This document shows, one piece after another, positions 20,719-31,144 of a stretch of DNA of 64,000 nucleotides (its first letter is position 1; each line of letters opens with the position of its first letter). Below the pieces are notes generated by a model that worked only from the letters and a program-made list of their open reading frames with translations, had not been told where the DNA came from and did not search any database. Source of the DNA: Peribacillus saganii. Lineage in GTDB: Bacteria > Bacillota > Bacilli > Bacillales > DSM-1321. The stretch is from assembly GCF_003429095.1 (NCBI RefSeq), contig NZ_QVTE01000001.1, forward strand, positions 1 to 64,000, given 5' to 3'. The position numbers and the translations under genes are program-made.

Positions 20719-23046
20719 ATGGCTGATAGGAAAGAATTCATTGTCCCCCTCCTTCCGCTTAGAGGACTGCTTGTATATCCAACTATGGTCCTTCATTTAG
20801 ATGTTGGACGTGATAAATCTGTACAGGCACTTGAAAAAGCAATGGTGGAAGACCATCTTATTTTTTTGACAACCCAAAAAGATGTTTCTTTAGATGAACC
20901 TGGCGAAGATGACATTTATAAAATGGGAACCCTTACTAAGGTTAAGCAGATGCTTAAACTCCCGAATGGGACGATTCGGGTTTTGGTTGAGGGACTTAAC
21001 CGGGCAGAAATTATTTCGGTATCTGATCACGAAACCTATTTCTCCGCTAAGGTTGAAGTTTATGAAGACAGCGCTGAAAAGGAAATTGAGCATCAGGCTT
21101 TAATGCGGACACTTTTAGACTACTTCGAGCAATACATAAAGATGTCCAAGAAAATTTCCGCTGAAACCTTCTCAGCTACTTCTGATATTGAGGAACCAGG
21201 AAGGCTGGCAGATATCATTGCCTCCCACCTTCCGTTAAAGCAAAAAGAAAAGCAGGAAATACTTGAAACGATTGATGTGAGGAAACGGCTGAGCCGTGTT
21301 ATCGAGATCATTAATAATGAACGGGAAGTATTGAATCTGGAAAAGAAAATCGGCCAGCGGGTCAAGCGGTCGATGGAACGGACCCAGAAGGAATATTATT
21401 TACGCGAGCAGATGAAAGCTATCCAGAAAGAGCTCGGTGACAAAGAAGGAAAGACAGGCGAGATTGCTGATTTAACTGAAAAAATTGAAAAAGCAGGAAT
21501 GCCGGAACACATTCAAGCTGCGGCTTTTAGGGAATTGGACCGTTATGAAAAAGTTCCGGCAAGTTCTGCCGAAAGTGCAGTTATCCGTAATTATATCGAA
21601 TGGCTCGCTGCCTTGCCATGGTCAAACTCAACCAAAGATGATTTAGACATCCATAAAGCCGAAACGATTTTGAACAGTGAGCATTTTGGACTGGAAAAGG
21701 TGAAAGAAAGAGTACTTGAATATCTGGCAGTGCAGCAGCTTACTAATTCGTTAAAAGGGCCGATCCTTTGCCTTGCGGGTCCTCCGGGGGTAGGGAAAAC
21801 AAGTCTTGCGAAATCAATTGCGACGTCCATGAACCGTAATTTCGTCCGGATATCGCTCGGTGGTGTCCGTGATGAATCCGAGATCCGCGGCCATCGGAGA
21901 ACCTATGTCGGTGCGATGCCTGGCCGGATTATACAAGGTATGCGAAAAGCCGGTACAATCAATCCCGTATTCTTATTGGACGAAGTGGACAAAATGTCAA
22001 GCGATTTCAGGGGTGACCCATCATCAGCAATGCTTGAAGTGCTAGATCCTGAACAAAATCATAATTTTAGCGATCATTATATTGAAGAAACATATGATTT
22101 ATCCAAGGTAATGTTTATTGCAACTGCCAACAACCTGGCTACCATTCCTGGGCCGCTCCGCGACCGGATGGAGATTATCACCATTTCGGGCTATACCGAG
22201 ATTGAAAAGCTTCATATTGCCAAGGATCATTTACTGCCAAGGCAGTTAAAAGACCATGGACTGAAAAAAGCCCAGCTGCAAATCAAGGATGATGCGATGC
22301 TCCGAATCATCCGCTATTATACAAGGGAAGCAGGGGTGCGGAGTCTGGAAAGGCAGCTTGCCAGTATTTGCCGTAAAACTGCAAAAATCATTGTGTCAGG
22401 CGAGAAGAAACGGGTTATCATTTCTGATGGCGGTGTGGAGGACTTTTTGGGCAAAACAATTTACCACTATGGCCAGGCGGAGCTGGAAGACCAGGTTGGC
22501 GTTGCTACAGGACTAGCTTATACAACTGTTGGTGGAGACACTCTTCAAATTGAAGTATCCCTTTCTCCTGGAAAAGGAAAGCTAGTTCTTACAGGGAAAC
22601 TTGGCGATGTTATGAAAGAATCAGCACAGGCAGCTTTCAGCTATGTGCGCTCCAAAGCGGCAGAGCTGAATATAGAAACAGATTTCAATGAAAAATATGA
22701 TATTCATATACACGTCCCTGAAGGAGCAGTGCCAAAAGATGGGCCGTCTGCGGGAATTACGATGGCGACCGCTCTTATTTCAGCATTGACCGGCCGTCCG
22801 ATCAGACGCGAAGTGGGCATGACAGGGGAAATCACCCTGCGTGGCCGAGTATTGCCAATTGGCGGCTTGAAGGAAAAATCCTTAAGTGCACACAGGGCTG
22901 GTTTAACTAAAATTATTTGCCCGAAGGATAATGAAAAAGACATAGATGACATTCCGGAAAGCGTCCGCAATGAACTGGAATTCGTTCTGGTATCACATGT
23001 CGATGAGGTTATTCAACATGCATTATTGGAAGGTGAAAGTAAGTGA
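20719..23046 (+). CDS. lonA: ATP-dependent endopeptidase La (LonA)
   Basis: Full-length 775-residue Lon protease. The N-terminal LON substrate-binding domain starts [19 protein letters not shown], followed by a coiled-coil linker (about 190-260). The AAA+ module has Walker A GPPGVGKT and Walker [12 protein letters not shown]. The C-terminal serine-lysine protease domain has the catalytic serine in [15 protein letters not shown]. It degrades misfolded and regulatory proteins in the cytosol. GGAGGTG precedes the ATG. The stop overlaps the ysxC GTG start by four bases, so the two genes are coupled. Confidence 0.98.
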   Translation: MADRKEFIVPLLPLRGLLVYPTMVLHLDVGRDKSVQALEKAMVEDHLIFLTTQKDVSLDEPGEDDIYKMGTLTKVKQMLKLPNGTIRVLVEGLNRAEIISVSDHETYFSAKVEVYEDSAEKEIEHQALMRTLLDYFEQYIKMSKKISAETFSATSDIEEPGRLADIIASHLPLKQKEKQEILETIDVRKRLSRVIEIINNEREVLNLEKKIGQRVKRSMERTQKEYYLREQMKAIQKELGDKEGKTGEIADLTEKIEKAGMPEHIQAAAFRELDRYEKVPASSAESAVIRNYIEWLAALPWSNSTKDDLDIHKAETILNSEHFGLEKVKERVLEYLAVQQLTNSLKGPILCLAGPPGVGKTSLAKSIATSMNRNFVRISLGGVRDESEIRGHRRTYVGAMPGRIIQGMRKAGTINPVFLLDEVDKMSSDFRGDPSSAMLEVLDPEQNHNFSDHYIEETYDLSKVMFIATANNLATIPGPLRDRMEIITISGYTEIEKLHIAKDHLLPRQLKDHGLKKAQLQIKDDAMLRIIRYYTREAGVRSLERQLASICRKTAKIIVSGEKKRVIISDGGVEDFLGKTIYHYGQAELEDQVGVATGLAYTTVGGDTLQIEVSLSPGKGKLVLTGKLGDVMKESAQAAFSYVRSKAAELNIETDFNEKYDIHIHVPEGAVPKDGPSAGITMATALISALTGRPIRREVGMTGEITLRGRVLPIGGLKEKSLSAHRAGLTKIICPKDNEKDIDDIPESVRNELEFVLVSHVDEVIQHALLEGESK

Positions 23047-23636
23047 AGGTAACAAGTGCGGATATTGTGATCAGCGCGGTTAAGCCTGCTCAGTATCCTG
23101 ATGTTAACCTGCCTGAATTTGCGCTCGCAGGAAGATCTAATGTGGGAAAGTCTTCGTTTATCAATAAAATGATTAACCGCAAAAATCTGGCCAGAAAGTC
23201 ATCAAAGCCAGGAAAAACGCAAACTCTGAATTTTTATATCATTAATGATATGTTCCATTTTGTGGACGTGCCAGGCTATGGATACGCAAAGGTCTCTAAA
23301 AGTGAACGTGAAGCATGGGGCCGGATGATTGAAACGTATTTTACCAGCAGGGAGCAATTAACCGCCGCCCTTCTTATAGTCGATTTACGCCATCCACCCT
23401 CCAATGATGATGTGTTGATGTATGAGTTTCTAAATCATCATAATCTTCCAGTAATTGTCATTGCAACCAAGGCTGATAAGATCCCAAAAGGGAAATGGCA
23501 AAAGCATATGAAGGTAATACGGGAAACACTGGATATGGAAAAAAACCATGAATTAATTCTTTTTTCAGGTGAAACCGGCCAGGGGAAAGATGAAGCATGG
23601 TCTGCCTTAAAAAGGCATATGCATGAATTCGCATAG
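23043..23636 (+). CDS. ysxC: Ribosome biogenesis GTPase YsxC (EngB)
   Basis: Essential small GTPase (197 residues) involved in 50S subunit assembly. The G motifs are G1 [12 protein letters not shown] (about 29-40), G2 GKTQT, G3 [11 protein letters not shown]4 TKADK and G5 around [11 protein letters not shown]. The start is GTG within the lonA stop (GTGA overlap). The lonA-ysxC pairing is the same in B. subtilis. Confidence 0.97.
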   Translation: MKVTSADIVISAVKPAQYPDVNLPEFALAGRSNVGKSSFINKMINRKNLARKSSKPGKTQTLNFYIINDMFHFVDVPGYGYAKVSKSEREAWGRMIETYFTSREQLTAALLIVDLRHPPSNDDVLMYEFLNHHNLPVIVIATKADKIPKGKWQKHMKVIRETLDMEKNHELILFSGETGQGKDEAWSALKRHMHEFA

Positions 23637-23661
23637 ATAATTCTTGTATAGCGGAAAAGTT

Positions 23662-23749
23662 CTGACTTATGACAGTTTGGCGCAACAGATCAAAAATGGC
23701 TTAGCCATTCTTGATGCAGAAGCTGCCCAAGTCATAAGTCAGTTTTTTT
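23662..23749 (+). terminator. Very long hairpin terminator after ysxC
   Basis: CTGACTTATGAC (23662-23673) pairs exactly with GTCATAAGTCAG (23731-23742), followed by seven T residues. The interior continues as a near-continuous hairpin, with TTTGGC/GCCCAA and ATCAAAAATGGC against GCCATTCTTGAT around a TTA loop. About 80 bases form one long imperfect palindrome. Confidence 0.85.
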
Positions 23750-23771
23750 ATTTAATGAAAGGTGGATACAG

Positions 23772-24539
23772 ATGAAGAATCCTAAAACAAATGAGCTTAC
23801 TGAAAGGATAAAGCATGCAAAAAATATTGCAATCCTGACTGGGGCCGGTGTAAGTACCGAAAGCGGCCTGCCCGATTTTAGGTCTTCTGAAGGCATTTAT
23901 AAAAGGGAGCATAGGCTGGAATATTATTTGTCGCGTTCTTATTTTCAGCAGCATCCAGCCGAGTTTTGGAACCACTATATTGATATTTTTCAATTGCAGA
24001 CCTTAAACCAATATAAGCCAAACGTCAGCCATCATGTATTGTCTGAGATAGAGAAGATAGGTAAAAACGTTACAATCATAACTCAAAATGTTGACGGATT
24101 TCATCAGGCTGCAGGCAGCACGAATGTAATAGAAGTGCATGGATCGCTTAGGGGTGCAACCTGTCCTGAATGCGTCCAATCCTATGAAATTGATTATAAA
24201 GGGCTGGAAAAAGCACCGCTATGCGTAAAATGTCAAAGCACTGGAAGCGGCGGACATGTAATTCTTGAGCCAAATATCGTTTTATATGGAGATGCCGTAA
24301 TAGGATGGGAGCAGGCGGAAGATGCGATTGAAAAAGCAGACTTATTTATCGCCATGGGTTCCTCGCTGTCCGTATCCCCCGTTAATATGCTTCCTGCTTT
24401 CGCAGCGGAGGCTGATATTCCATCAGTTTTGATTAACAATGAACCAACGATCATGGATAGGTATTTTGATTTGGTATTACTGGGGCCGTTAGGAGAAATT
24501 CTAAAAGAGGCAGCTTCAGAAATTGAACTGAATATATGA
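23772..24539 (+). CDS. Sirtuin-family NAD-dependent protein deacylase
   Basis: A 255-residue sirtuin. NAD-binding motifs GAGVSTESGLPDFRS (about 24-38) and TQNVDG (104-109) are intact, the catalytic histidine is His123 in EVHGS, and a zinc module is formed by Cys131, Cys134, Cys151 and Cys154. It should remove acetyl or other acyl groups from lysines using NAD. Relatives are CobB of E. coli and SrtN of B. subtilis, and either symbol could be applied. The B. subtilis srtN gene is not at this locus, so its placement between ysxC and hemA is a local difference. It has its own terminator. Confidence 0.92.
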   Translation: MKNPKTNELTERIKHAKNIAILTGAGVSTESGLPDFRSSEGIYKREHRLEYYLSRSYFQQHPAEFWNHYIDIFQLQTLNQYKPNVSHHVLSEIEKIGKNVTIITQNVDGFHQAAGSTNVIEVHGSLRGATCPECVQSYEIDYKGLEKAPLCVKCQSTGSGGHVILEPNIVLYGDAVIGWEQAEDAIEKADLFIAMGSSLSVSPVNMLPAFAAEADIPSVLINNEPTIMDRYFDLVLLGPLGEILKEAASEIELNI

Positions 24540-24553
24540 GTCTTTACTATACG

Positions 24554-24589
24554 AAACCCTTGCCTCTTGGTATAAGCAAGGGTTTTTTT
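24554..24589 (+). terminator. Terminator of the sirtuin gene
   Basis: AAACCCTTGC (24554-24563) pairs perfectly with GCAAGGGTTT (24576-24585), ending in seven T residues. Confidence 0.9.
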
Positions 24590-24679
24590 GAAATCCCCAA
24601 AACTATTAGACAGTAGATGTGGATAACGGAAAGAGTAAATCTCAAGCACCCAGGAAATTTTTCAGTAGGATGATAACAT

Positions 24680-24735
24680 CCCGGTGCAAAGGACAAGGAA
24701 CAATTCGGCAGCGATACATCGCACGGAAACATTGG
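24680..24735 (+). repeat. Decayed fragment of the dispersed repeat (core only)
   Basis: GGACAAGGAACAATTCGGCA, then GCGATACATCGCACG-AAAC, matches the core of copy D and part of the window start. Neither conserved end is recognisable. Confidence 0.4.
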
Positions 24736-24828
24736 GTTAGCCCATTTTTAGGGCGATCATGTACTAGCACCGCTTAGGATGAAGGTTCAAATCCTTTATA
24801 CGGAGGCCTCACTTTCTTCATTATGTAA

Positions 24829-25314
24829 TTATTTTTTTTTCAAAAACAGCAGGTAAAAACCTATTGCAATCAGTAATAAAGGCCAAAACTTCCAAATGGC
24901 CGATACGCCGGTTTCAAGAACACCGAGCCAGTTTACAAGCCTGTCATAAAATAAGATTATCATGGAAATGATAAACAAAAGAATACCATACATCATTCCT
25001 GTGTTTGTTTTTCTAGCGCGCAGCATAAATCCAAGTGAAATGATTGTGATGAACATACCTGTATGCTGCGGCCATTCAGAAAAACGGGCGGCCGCATGAA
25101 AATGGAGTCCTATGCCTGTAAATATAGTTCCTGGCAAAATGGATTCATGGTCCTTTGCGAAATAGGCCTGTCCTAAGAAAGCAATGCCGACAATGCAAAG
25201 TAAAGTAGGCCATGTAAACAATTCAGGCAGTACCGCCGGCTTCGTCTTTTCAAGGAAAAAGTAAAGTCCAAAGCCAGTTAAAACAATTCCAGGAAAATAG
25301 CGCTGTGATTTCAT
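24829..25314 (-). CDS. LiaI/LiaF-like multi-pass membrane protein
   Basis: A 161-residue hydrophobic protein with about six predicted membrane stretches. It opens MKSQRYFPGIVLTGFGLYFF and ends FWPLLLIAIGFYLLFLKKK. The repeated W-P-(L/T)-L-L-x-(I/V)-(A/V)-G pattern is characteristic of LiaI-LiaF-type (DUF5668) membrane regions. No soluble domain is present, so a sensor role as in LiaF cannot be assumed. An ATG at 25326 is in frame, but GGAGGG lies just before the ATG at 25314. It is the only reverse-strand gene between the sirtuin and hemA and I cannot assign a function. Confidence 0.75.
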   Translation of the reverse strand: MKSQRYFPGIVLTGFGLYFFLEKTKPAVLPELFTWPTLLCIVGIAFLGQAYFAKDHESILPGTIFTGIGLHFHAAARFSEWPQHTGMFITIISLGFMLRARKTNTGMMYGILLFIISMIILFYDRLVNWLGVLETGVSAIWKFWPLLLIAIGFYLLFLKKK

Positions 25315-25433
25315 CTTGCCCTCCATACCGATTTCATTGCTTGAAGTGAAACGTATTTTTTGGTAAGTTACTTAAGTAGATATTTGTCGAAAAAGGCTCA
25401 TTTATAAAAGAAAGTATAATTTCGTTGACTAGT

Positions 25434-25613
25434 ATAGATGTCTAGCTTCAGCGCCCAGCAACTTTTTTTACGGAGTAAAATAAAGCCCCGACCCACAGGA
25501 CGTGCCAGAACTTAGCCGACGTTCCTTTGTCAGGATGTGGGTGAGGACAGTGTTGCCACAGGACGCGGCGAAATTAGCCGTCGTTCCACTATCAGGGCGC
25601 TTGCGCTTTTCTT
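25434..25613 (+). repeat. Dispersed repeat, copy C (upstream of hemA)
   Basis: Left end AGATGTCTAGCTTCAGCGCC, right end AGGGCGCTTGCGCTTTTCTT. The core of about 130 bases contains CGACGTTCCTTTGTCAGG, shared with copy F, and GGACAGTGTTGCCACA, shared with inverted copy I. Confidence 0.8.
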
Positions 25614-25778
25614 TAAATAATAACAGAATTTATATTTTCTGAACATGGACCAATATCAAACTGTCTTACATCGCAGGGGGCTAAAATGGGTACAGATAGA
25701 TACATGCCATAAACAGGCTTTATCTTCTAACGTTTTCATCAACTGTTCATAATTTTTGTGAGATTATTAAGCTGTCCA

Positions 25779-25787
25779 TGTTATAAT
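25779..25787 (+). promoter_or_regulatory. Extended -10 promoter of the hem operon
   Basis: TGTTATAAT is a perfect extended -10 element about 45 bases before hemA. No good -35 is seen at 16-18 bases. Confidence 0.6.
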
Positions 25788-25831
25788 AGAAGTCGTGAAT
25801 TATTGACATAGTTGGGGGTGCGAATTTAGGG

Positions 25832-27169
25832 ATGTTTATACTATCAGTAGGATTAAACTATAAAACTGCCCCTGTAGAGATTCGTGAGAGATTGTCATTC
25901 AATGAAGCTGAACTTGCAGATGCAATGGATGCTCTTAAAAATAAAAAAAGTATATTGGAAAATGTGATCGTTTCAACCTGCAACAGGACAGAGATCTATG
26001 CGGTTGTCGATCAGATTCATACTGGCCGTTACTATATTAAGGAATTTCTTTCTGAATGGTTCGAAATCGAGCAAGAGGAATTTTCTCCGTTTTTATTTAT
26101 TTATGAGGGAGAAGCCGCCGTTGAACATTTATTCCAGGTTGCATGCGGCTTAAACTCAATGGTTCTGGGAGAGACGCAAATTCTTGGACAGGTCAGATCA
26201 AGCTACCAGCTAGCACAAAGTGAAAATACCGTTGGCACAGTGTTTAACCAACTCTTTAAACAAGCGATAACCCTGGCCAAGAAATCACATGCTGAAACAG
26301 AAATCAATACGAATGCTGTTTCTGTCAGCTATGCTGCGGTAGAGCTTGCAAAGAAAATCTTCGGCAGCTTGAAAGATAAGCATGTCCTTATTCTGGGTGC
26401 CGGCAAAATGGGTGAGCTGGCCATTCGAAATCTTCATAGCAATGGTGCATCAAAAGTGACAGTAATCAACCGTACTTTTGAAAAAGCAGTCGCACTTGCT
26501 GAACGATTTTCCGGAAAAGCAAAGAAGCTTGATGAACTTCAATGTGCTTTAGTTGAAGCAGATATATTAATCACTTCTACAGGAGCAAAGGACTTTGTTA
26601 TTACAAAGGAAATGATGGATTCTGTAAATAAGCTGCGGAAAGGCCGCCCAATTTTCATGGTTGATATCGCGGTACCCCGTGATTTAGATCCTGCACTTGG
26701 AGAGATTGAAAGTGTATTCTTATATGATATAGATGACCTTGAGGGAATTGTTGAAGCAAACCTTCAGGAACGTAAAAAAGCAGCTGAAACAATCATGATC
26801 ATGATTGAAGCTGAGATTGTGGAATTTACCAAATGGCTTAACCTTTTGGGTGTGGTTCCGGTCATTTCGGCACTGCGTGAAAAAGCACTGGCAATTCAGT
26901 CAGAAACGATGCACAGCATTGAAAGAAAACTGGCCCATTTAAGCGACCGGGACAAGAAAGTCATTAACAAGCATACAAAAAGCATTATCAACCAGCTGCT
27001 AAAAGATCCGATTCTTTATGCGAAGGAATTAGCTGGTGAGGCTGATTCAGCTGAAGCTTTAGAGAGATTTACGAAAATCTTTCATATCGAGGAATTGGTG
27101 GAAAAGCAATCGGCTAAGGAACAGCATGGAAATGCATCCAGGGCTAATCCAATTCCGTTTGAAGCATAA
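25832..27169 (+). CDS. hemA: Glutamyl-tRNA reductase
   Basis: First enzyme of C5-pathway haem synthesis (445 residues), reducing Glu-tRNA to glutamate-1-semialdehyde. The nucleophile Cys50 lies in [12 protein letters not shown]. The NADPH Rossmann motif is [14 protein letters not shown] (about 189-202), and the C-terminal helical dimerisation domain starts near residue 310. The substrate-binding stretch [11 protein letters not shown] is intact. It heads a hemAXCDBL cluster identical in order to B. subtilis. Confidence 0.97.
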   Translation: MFILSVGLNYKTAPVEIRERLSFNEAELADAMDALKNKKSILENVIVSTCNRTEIYAVVDQIHTGRYYIKEFLSEWFEIEQEEFSPFLFIYEGEAAVEHLFQVACGLNSMVLGETQILGQVRSSYQLAQSENTVGTVFNQLFKQAITLAKKSHAETEINTNAVSVSYAAVELAKKIFGSLKDKHVLILGAGKMGELAIRNLHSNGASKVTVINRTFEKAVALAERFSGKAKKLDELQCALVEADILITSTGAKDFVITKEMMDSVNKLRKGRPIFMVDIAVPRDLDPALGEIESVFLYDIDDLEGIVEANLQERKKAAETIMIMIEAEIVEFTKWLNLLGVVPVISALREKALAIQSETMHSIERKLAHLSDRDKKVINKHTKSIINQLLKDPILYAKELAGEADSAEALERFTKIFHIEELVEKQSAKEQHGNASRANPIPFEA

Positions 27170-27180
27170 GAGGGTTGACT

Positions 27181-28014
27181 ATGCTGGAATTAACCATTAC
27201 AAGATTGCATGAAGCCACGGTGCTCCTGTATGCATTAAGCGTCCTTTTATATTTTATTGATTTTCTTAATAATAACCGGAAGGTAAATCGGATTGCCTTC
27301 TGGTTACTTGCAATTGTTTGGCTCCTTCAAACAATTTTTTTATTTCTATATATGTTGGAGACAGGCAGATTTCCAGTATTAACGATATTTGAAGGGTTTT
27401 ATTTCTATGCATGGATACTAGTAAGCCTGTCATTAGCTATAAACCGCTTCCTCCGTATGGATTTTACAGTGTTCTTTACCAATGTGCTGGGATTTATTGT
27501 TATGGCGATCCATACATTTGCGCCAGTTCAAATAGAATCCGAAGTTCTGGCACAGCAGCTTGTTTCTGAACTGCTGATGATTCATATTACGATGGCCATA
27601 TTATCGTATGGTGCATTTTCACTATCATTTGTATTTTCTTTGCTTTATTTGATTCAATATGATTTGCTCAAGAGGAAGAAATGGGGAAAAAGGCTGCATC
27701 GCCTCGGTGATTTATCCAAACTTGAGCACATGACCTATGTCCTTAATGCGATTGGGGTGCCGATGCTAGTGCTTTCATTGATCCTTGGTTTGCAATGGGC
27801 GTATTTAAAAGTACCTGATCTAATGTGGTTCGATCCGAAAATTGTTGGTTCTTTTATTGTTTTAATAGTTTATAGCATTTATTTATATCTGAAGGTACGG
27901 AAGCAGAGATTTGGAATTACTCTGGCATATTGGAATACAGCTTCTTTCTTTATTGTGCTGATTAATTTCTTTCTGTTTGGCAGTCTCTCGGCCTTTCACT
28001 TTTGGAATACCTAG
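27181..28014 (+). CDS. hemX: HemX, cytochrome c assembly-type membrane protein
   Basis: An integral membrane protein (277 residues) with about eight hydrophobic segments, of the CcsA/CcmC-like cytochrome assembly fold. In B. subtilis HemX lowers the cellular amount of HemA. A frame opens at TTG 27175, but ATG 27181 has AGAGGG six bases away and is chosen. The gap to hemA is 11 bases. The conserved tryptophan-rich and histidine positions (HEATVLLYALS, WAYLKVPDLMW) suggest haem contact, which is inference. Confidence 0.9.
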   Translation: MLELTITRLHEATVLLYALSVLLYFIDFLNNNRKVNRIAFWLLAIVWLLQTIFLFLYMLETGRFPVLTIFEGFYFYAWILVSLSLAINRFLRMDFTVFFTNVLGFIVMAIHTFAPVQIESEVLAQQLVSELLMIHITMAILSYGAFSLSFVFSLLYLIQYDLLKRKKWGKRLHRLGDLSKLEHMTYVLNAIGVPMLVLSLILGLQWAYLKVPDLMWFDPKIVGSFIVLIVYSIYLYLKVRKQRFGITLAYWNTASFFIVLINFFLFGSLSAFHFWNT

Positions 28015-28023
28015 GAGGATAAC

Positions 28024-28956
28024 ATGAGAAAAATTATTGTTGGTTCAAGAAGAAGCAAGCTTGCCCTGACTCAAACGAACTGGGTGATCAATCAATTAAA
28101 GAGCCTGGGGGTACCATATGAGTTTGAGGTTAAAGAGATCGTAACCAGAGGCGATCAAATTCTCGATGTGACACTTTCAAAAGTTGGGGGAAAAGGCTTG
28201 TTTGTTAAAGAGATTGAACAAGCCATGCTTAACAAGGAAATTGATATGGCCGTGCACAGCATGAAGGATATGCCTGCAGTCCTTCCAAAGGGGCTAACTA
28301 TCGGATGCATTCCTCCAAGGGAAGACCATCGTGATGTACTGATTTCAAAAGATAATGTACCATTTGAAGAGCTTCAGCCAGGTGCGGTAATTGGAACGAG
28401 CAGCCTGCGCCGGAGCGCCCAGCTTCTTGCCAAGAGGCCTGATCTGGAAATTAAATGGATTCGCGGGAATGTTGATACCCGCCTTCAAAAGCTTAAGGAT
28501 GAAGAATACGATGCTATCATTTTGGCAGCAGCAGGACTTGCAAGGTTAGGATGGAAATCAGAAGTTGTAACACAATACCTCGAGCCTGAACTTTGTCTTC
28601 CTGCAGTAGGACAGGGAGCGTTATCCATCGAGTGCCGTGAGGATGATGCTGAGCTGCTGGCAGAGCTTGCTAAACTTACTTGCGAAACCACGAAAAGAAC
28701 AGTTGAAGCTGAGAGAGCCTTCCTTGATAAGATGGAAGGAGGATGCCAGGTACCGATAGCAGGATATGCTACTGTTACTGAACATGGAAATATAGCTTTA
28801 ACTGGACTTGTTGCCTCACCGGATGGAAAGACCATCTACAAGGAACGTTTTGAAGGAACCGACCCAAAGCTTATAGGAAATGAAACTGCCCGACAACTGA
28901 CTGAAAAAGGCGGCAAACAGCTGATTGATGATGTAAAAGCGGAGCTTGATAAGTAA
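28024..28956 (+). CDS. hemC: Hydroxymethylbilane synthase (porphobilinogen deaminase)
   Basis: Polymerises four porphobilinogens on a dipyrromethane cofactor (310 residues). Visible motifs are [18 protein letters not shown] at the N-terminus, the catalytic aspartate region [24 protein letters not shown], and the cofactor-binding cysteine in [14 protein letters not shown] (about residue 241). AGGAGGA precedes the ATG. The stop shares one base with the hemD ATG. Confidence 0.97.
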   Translation: MRKIIVGSRRSKLALTQTNWVINQLKSLGVPYEFEVKEIVTRGDQILDVTLSKVGGKGLFVKEIEQAMLNKEIDMAVHSMKDMPAVLPKGLTIGCIPPREDHRDVLISKDNVPFEELQPGAVIGTSSLRRSAQLLAKRPDLEIKWIRGNVDTRLQKLKDEEYDAIILAAAGLARLGWKSEVVTQYLEPELCLPAVGQGALSIECREDDAELLAELAKLTCETTKRTVEAERAFLDKMEGGCQVPIAGYATVTEHGNIALTGLVASPDGKTIYKERFEGTDPKLIGNETARQLTEKGGKQLIDDVKAELDK

Positions 28957-29738
28957 TGGATTGTAATAAGCCTCTTTTAGGGAAAAGAGTTCTCATAACA
29001 AGGGCTATAGAACAGTCATCTGCGATGATTGAAAGAATAACCGAACTTGGAGGGGTGCCGCTTGCGATTCCCCTTCTTGATTTTGCCTTGCCGGACCATA
29101 TTGATGAAATAAAAGAAAAATTTTACGAACTTCACGAATTTGACTGGCTGGTCTTCACAAGTAAAAACGGGGTAGATTTCTTTTTTAAAGCGCTTAAACA
29201 AACGGAATATAGAGGTTCTATTCCTAGGATAGCCGTTATTGGCGACAAAACATGCGATGCTCTTCTGAAGTATGGTCTTAAACCGGATTTTATTCCGCGG
29301 GAATTCGTTGCGGAGGCTTTTATTCAGGAGTTCTTACCTGTCATCAGGAAAAAGGCTAAGCTACTTGCAGTGAAAGGAAACCTTTCAAGAGATATCATTA
29401 CTGCTTCGTTAACGCAAGCAGGCTTTTTTTGTGAAGATATGATTATTTATCGGACGGTTTTGCCGGAAGGTAGTAAAGCGAAACTCGTTACTTTACTTAG
29501 AAATTGTGAAGCAGATGTGGTTACTTTTACAAGCTCCTCAACAGTTGAACATTTTATGAGCATAGTGAACCAATATAATTTGGCCGACGAAATCAGCCGG
29601 CTTTTGTATGCCTGTATAGGGCCCATTGCACGAAAGACAGCTGAAAAGTATGGTATTTCTGTAAAGGTATGTCCGGAGGTTTATACTGCAGAGGCGATGA
29701 TTGAGGCTCTAGCCTGTTATTTAGCTGATAGTGTTTAA
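28956..29738 (+). CDS. hemD: Uroporphyrinogen-III synthase
   Basis: Cyclises hydroxymethylbilane with inversion of ring D (260 residues). The sequence of this family is poorly conserved. Support comes from VLITRA near the N-terminus, DWLVFTSKNGVDFFF, the VTFTSSSTVEHFM stretch (about 190-202), ACIGPIARKTAEKYG, and its fixed place between hemC and hemB. The start overlaps the hemC stop by one base. Confidence 0.93.
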   Translation: MDCNKPLLGKRVLITRAIEQSSAMIERITELGGVPLAIPLLDFALPDHIDEIKEKFYELHEFDWLVFTSKNGVDFFFKALKQTEYRGSIPRIAVIGDKTCDALLKYGLKPDFIPREFVAEAFIQEFLPVIRKKAKLLAVKGNLSRDIITASLTQAGFFCEDMIIYRTVLPEGSKAKLVTLLRNCEADVVTFTSSSTVEHFMSIVNQYNLADEISRLLYACIGPIARKTAEKYGISVKVCPEVYTAEAMIEALACYLADSV

Positions 29739-29831
29739 TTGTGATAACATACAGTTGGGACCGGTAAAAATTTTACTGGAGACATTAACTTTATAGCTTA
29801 TTTTCAAAAGAATTACCTAGGAGGAAGATGG

Positions 29832-30815
29832 ATGGACAACCTTCAATTCAATAGACACCGGCGATTGCGCCAGAATAGTACCATCAGGGATATGGTACGG
29901 GAAACACATTTGCAGATTGAGGATTTAATTTATCCGATTTTTATTGCAGATGGGGAGCAGATTAAGAGAGAAGTACCTTCAATGCCTGGAGTATTCCAGC
30001 TTTCTATGGATAATTTGCGTGCCGAAATGGAAGAAGTAACTGCGCTTGGCATTAAATCGGTTATATTGTTCGGTGTGCCGCATGAACATGACAAGGACGA
30101 GCATGGTTCGGGAGCATTTAGCCATAATGGACTCGTTCAGCAAGCAACTAGAGCTGTTAAAAAGGATTTTCCTGATGTAGTCGTTGTAGCAGATACTTGT
30201 TTATGCGAATATACGAGCCATGGCCACTGCGGGATTGTTGAAGGCGGCAAGATCCTGAATGATCCAACACTTGATCTTCTTGCAAAAACGGCTGTAAGCC
30301 AAGTGGAGGCAGGAGCAGATATCATTGCTCCGTCCAATATGATGGACGGTTTTGTGGCAGCTATCAGAAAAGGCCTGGATGAAGCAGGTTATGAAGACAT
30401 CCCGATTATGTCATATGGGGTAAAATACTCTTCAGCTTTTTATGGACCATTCCGTGATGCAGCAAACAGCACTCCGCAATTTGGAGATCGCAAGACATAT
30501 CAAATGGATTCCGCTAACAGGCTTGAAGCCCTTCGCGAGGCAGAGAGTGATGTCCTTGAGGGTGCTGACTTCATGATCGTCAAGCCTGCACTAGCTTATA
30601 TGGATATTATCCGTGATGTGAAAAATAACTTCAATCTGCCTGTTGTTGCCTATAATGTGAGCGGCGAATATGCAATGGTAAAAGCGGCTGCCCAAAATGG
30701 CTGGATTGATGAGCAGAAGATCGTTATGGAAATGCACACTGGATTCAAGCGGGCAGGAGCCGATTTAATTATCACTTATTTTGCAAAAGATATTGCGAGC
30801 TGGCTTAAAGGTTAA
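29832..30815 (+). CDS. hemB: Delta-aminolevulinic acid dehydratase (porphobilinogen synthase)
   Basis: Condenses two 5-aminolevulinates to porphobilinogen (327 residues). The metal-binding cysteine signature [15 protein letters not shown] indicates a zinc-type enzyme. The two active-site lysines lie in [17 protein letters not shown] and [19 protein letters not shown] stands ahead of the ATG at 29832; an ATG four bases earlier is out of frame. Confidence 0.97.
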   Translation: MDNLQFNRHRRLRQNSTIRDMVRETHLQIEDLIYPIFIADGEQIKREVPSMPGVFQLSMDNLRAEMEEVTALGIKSVILFGVPHEHDKDEHGSGAFSHNGLVQQATRAVKKDFPDVVVVADTCLCEYTSHGHCGIVEGGKILNDPTLDLLAKTAVSQVEAGADIIAPSNMMDGFVAAIRKGLDEAGYEDIPIMSYGVKYSSAFYGPFRDAANSTPQFGDRKTYQMDSANRLEALREAESDVLEGADFMIVKPALAYMDIIRDVKNNFNLPVVAYNVSGEYAMVKAAAQNGWIDEQKIVMEMHTGFKRAGADLIITYFAKDIASWLKG

Positions 30816-30873
30816 CTGATCTGAGAAAAAACAGAACAATATGTTTTCTGACTAGATAAGTTTCTTAATAATA

Positions 30874-31107
30874 CAAATGTCTAGCTCCAGCGCCCAGCCA
30901 CTTTTTTTCGCAGGAAATTAAGCCCTAACGCACAGGACAAGAAACACTTTGGCAGCAATACAGCGCACGAAACAAAGCGATAGTGTTATGAACGTCGCCA
31001 CAGGATGTGGCAATGATAGCCGTTCTTTCTTTGTGATATTCTGACATCGACGTTGGCACAGCAAGTGCGAGGACTTAGTGATTTTCATTGGCGCTGGCGC
31101 TTTTCTT
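30874..31107 (+). repeat. Dispersed repeat, copy D (hemB/hemL gap)
   Basis: The longest clear copy, about 234 bases. Left end AAATGTCTAGCTCCAGCGCC, right end GGCGCTGGCGCTTTTCTT. Its core contains the GGACAAG/GCAGCAATA/GCACGAAAC blocks found near 24680 and 110. It separates hemB from hemL inside the haem cluster. Confidence 0.8.
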
Positions 31108-31144
31108 ATAAACAACCTATCTTAATAGGAAAAGAGGAAAACTT

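Noticed and set aside
24739-24795. A tRNA T-arm look-alike (GAAGG-TTCAAAT-CCTTT) suggesting a tRNA gene or pseudogene
   Set aside because: No matching acceptor strand, D-arm or five-pair anticodon stem can be built upstream at the required spacing; probably chance or a very old relic.
25760-25790. PerR box over the hemA promoter, as reported for B. subtilis hemA
   Set aside because: Only the -10 TATAAT half resembles the TTATAAT arm; no second arm at the right spacing.
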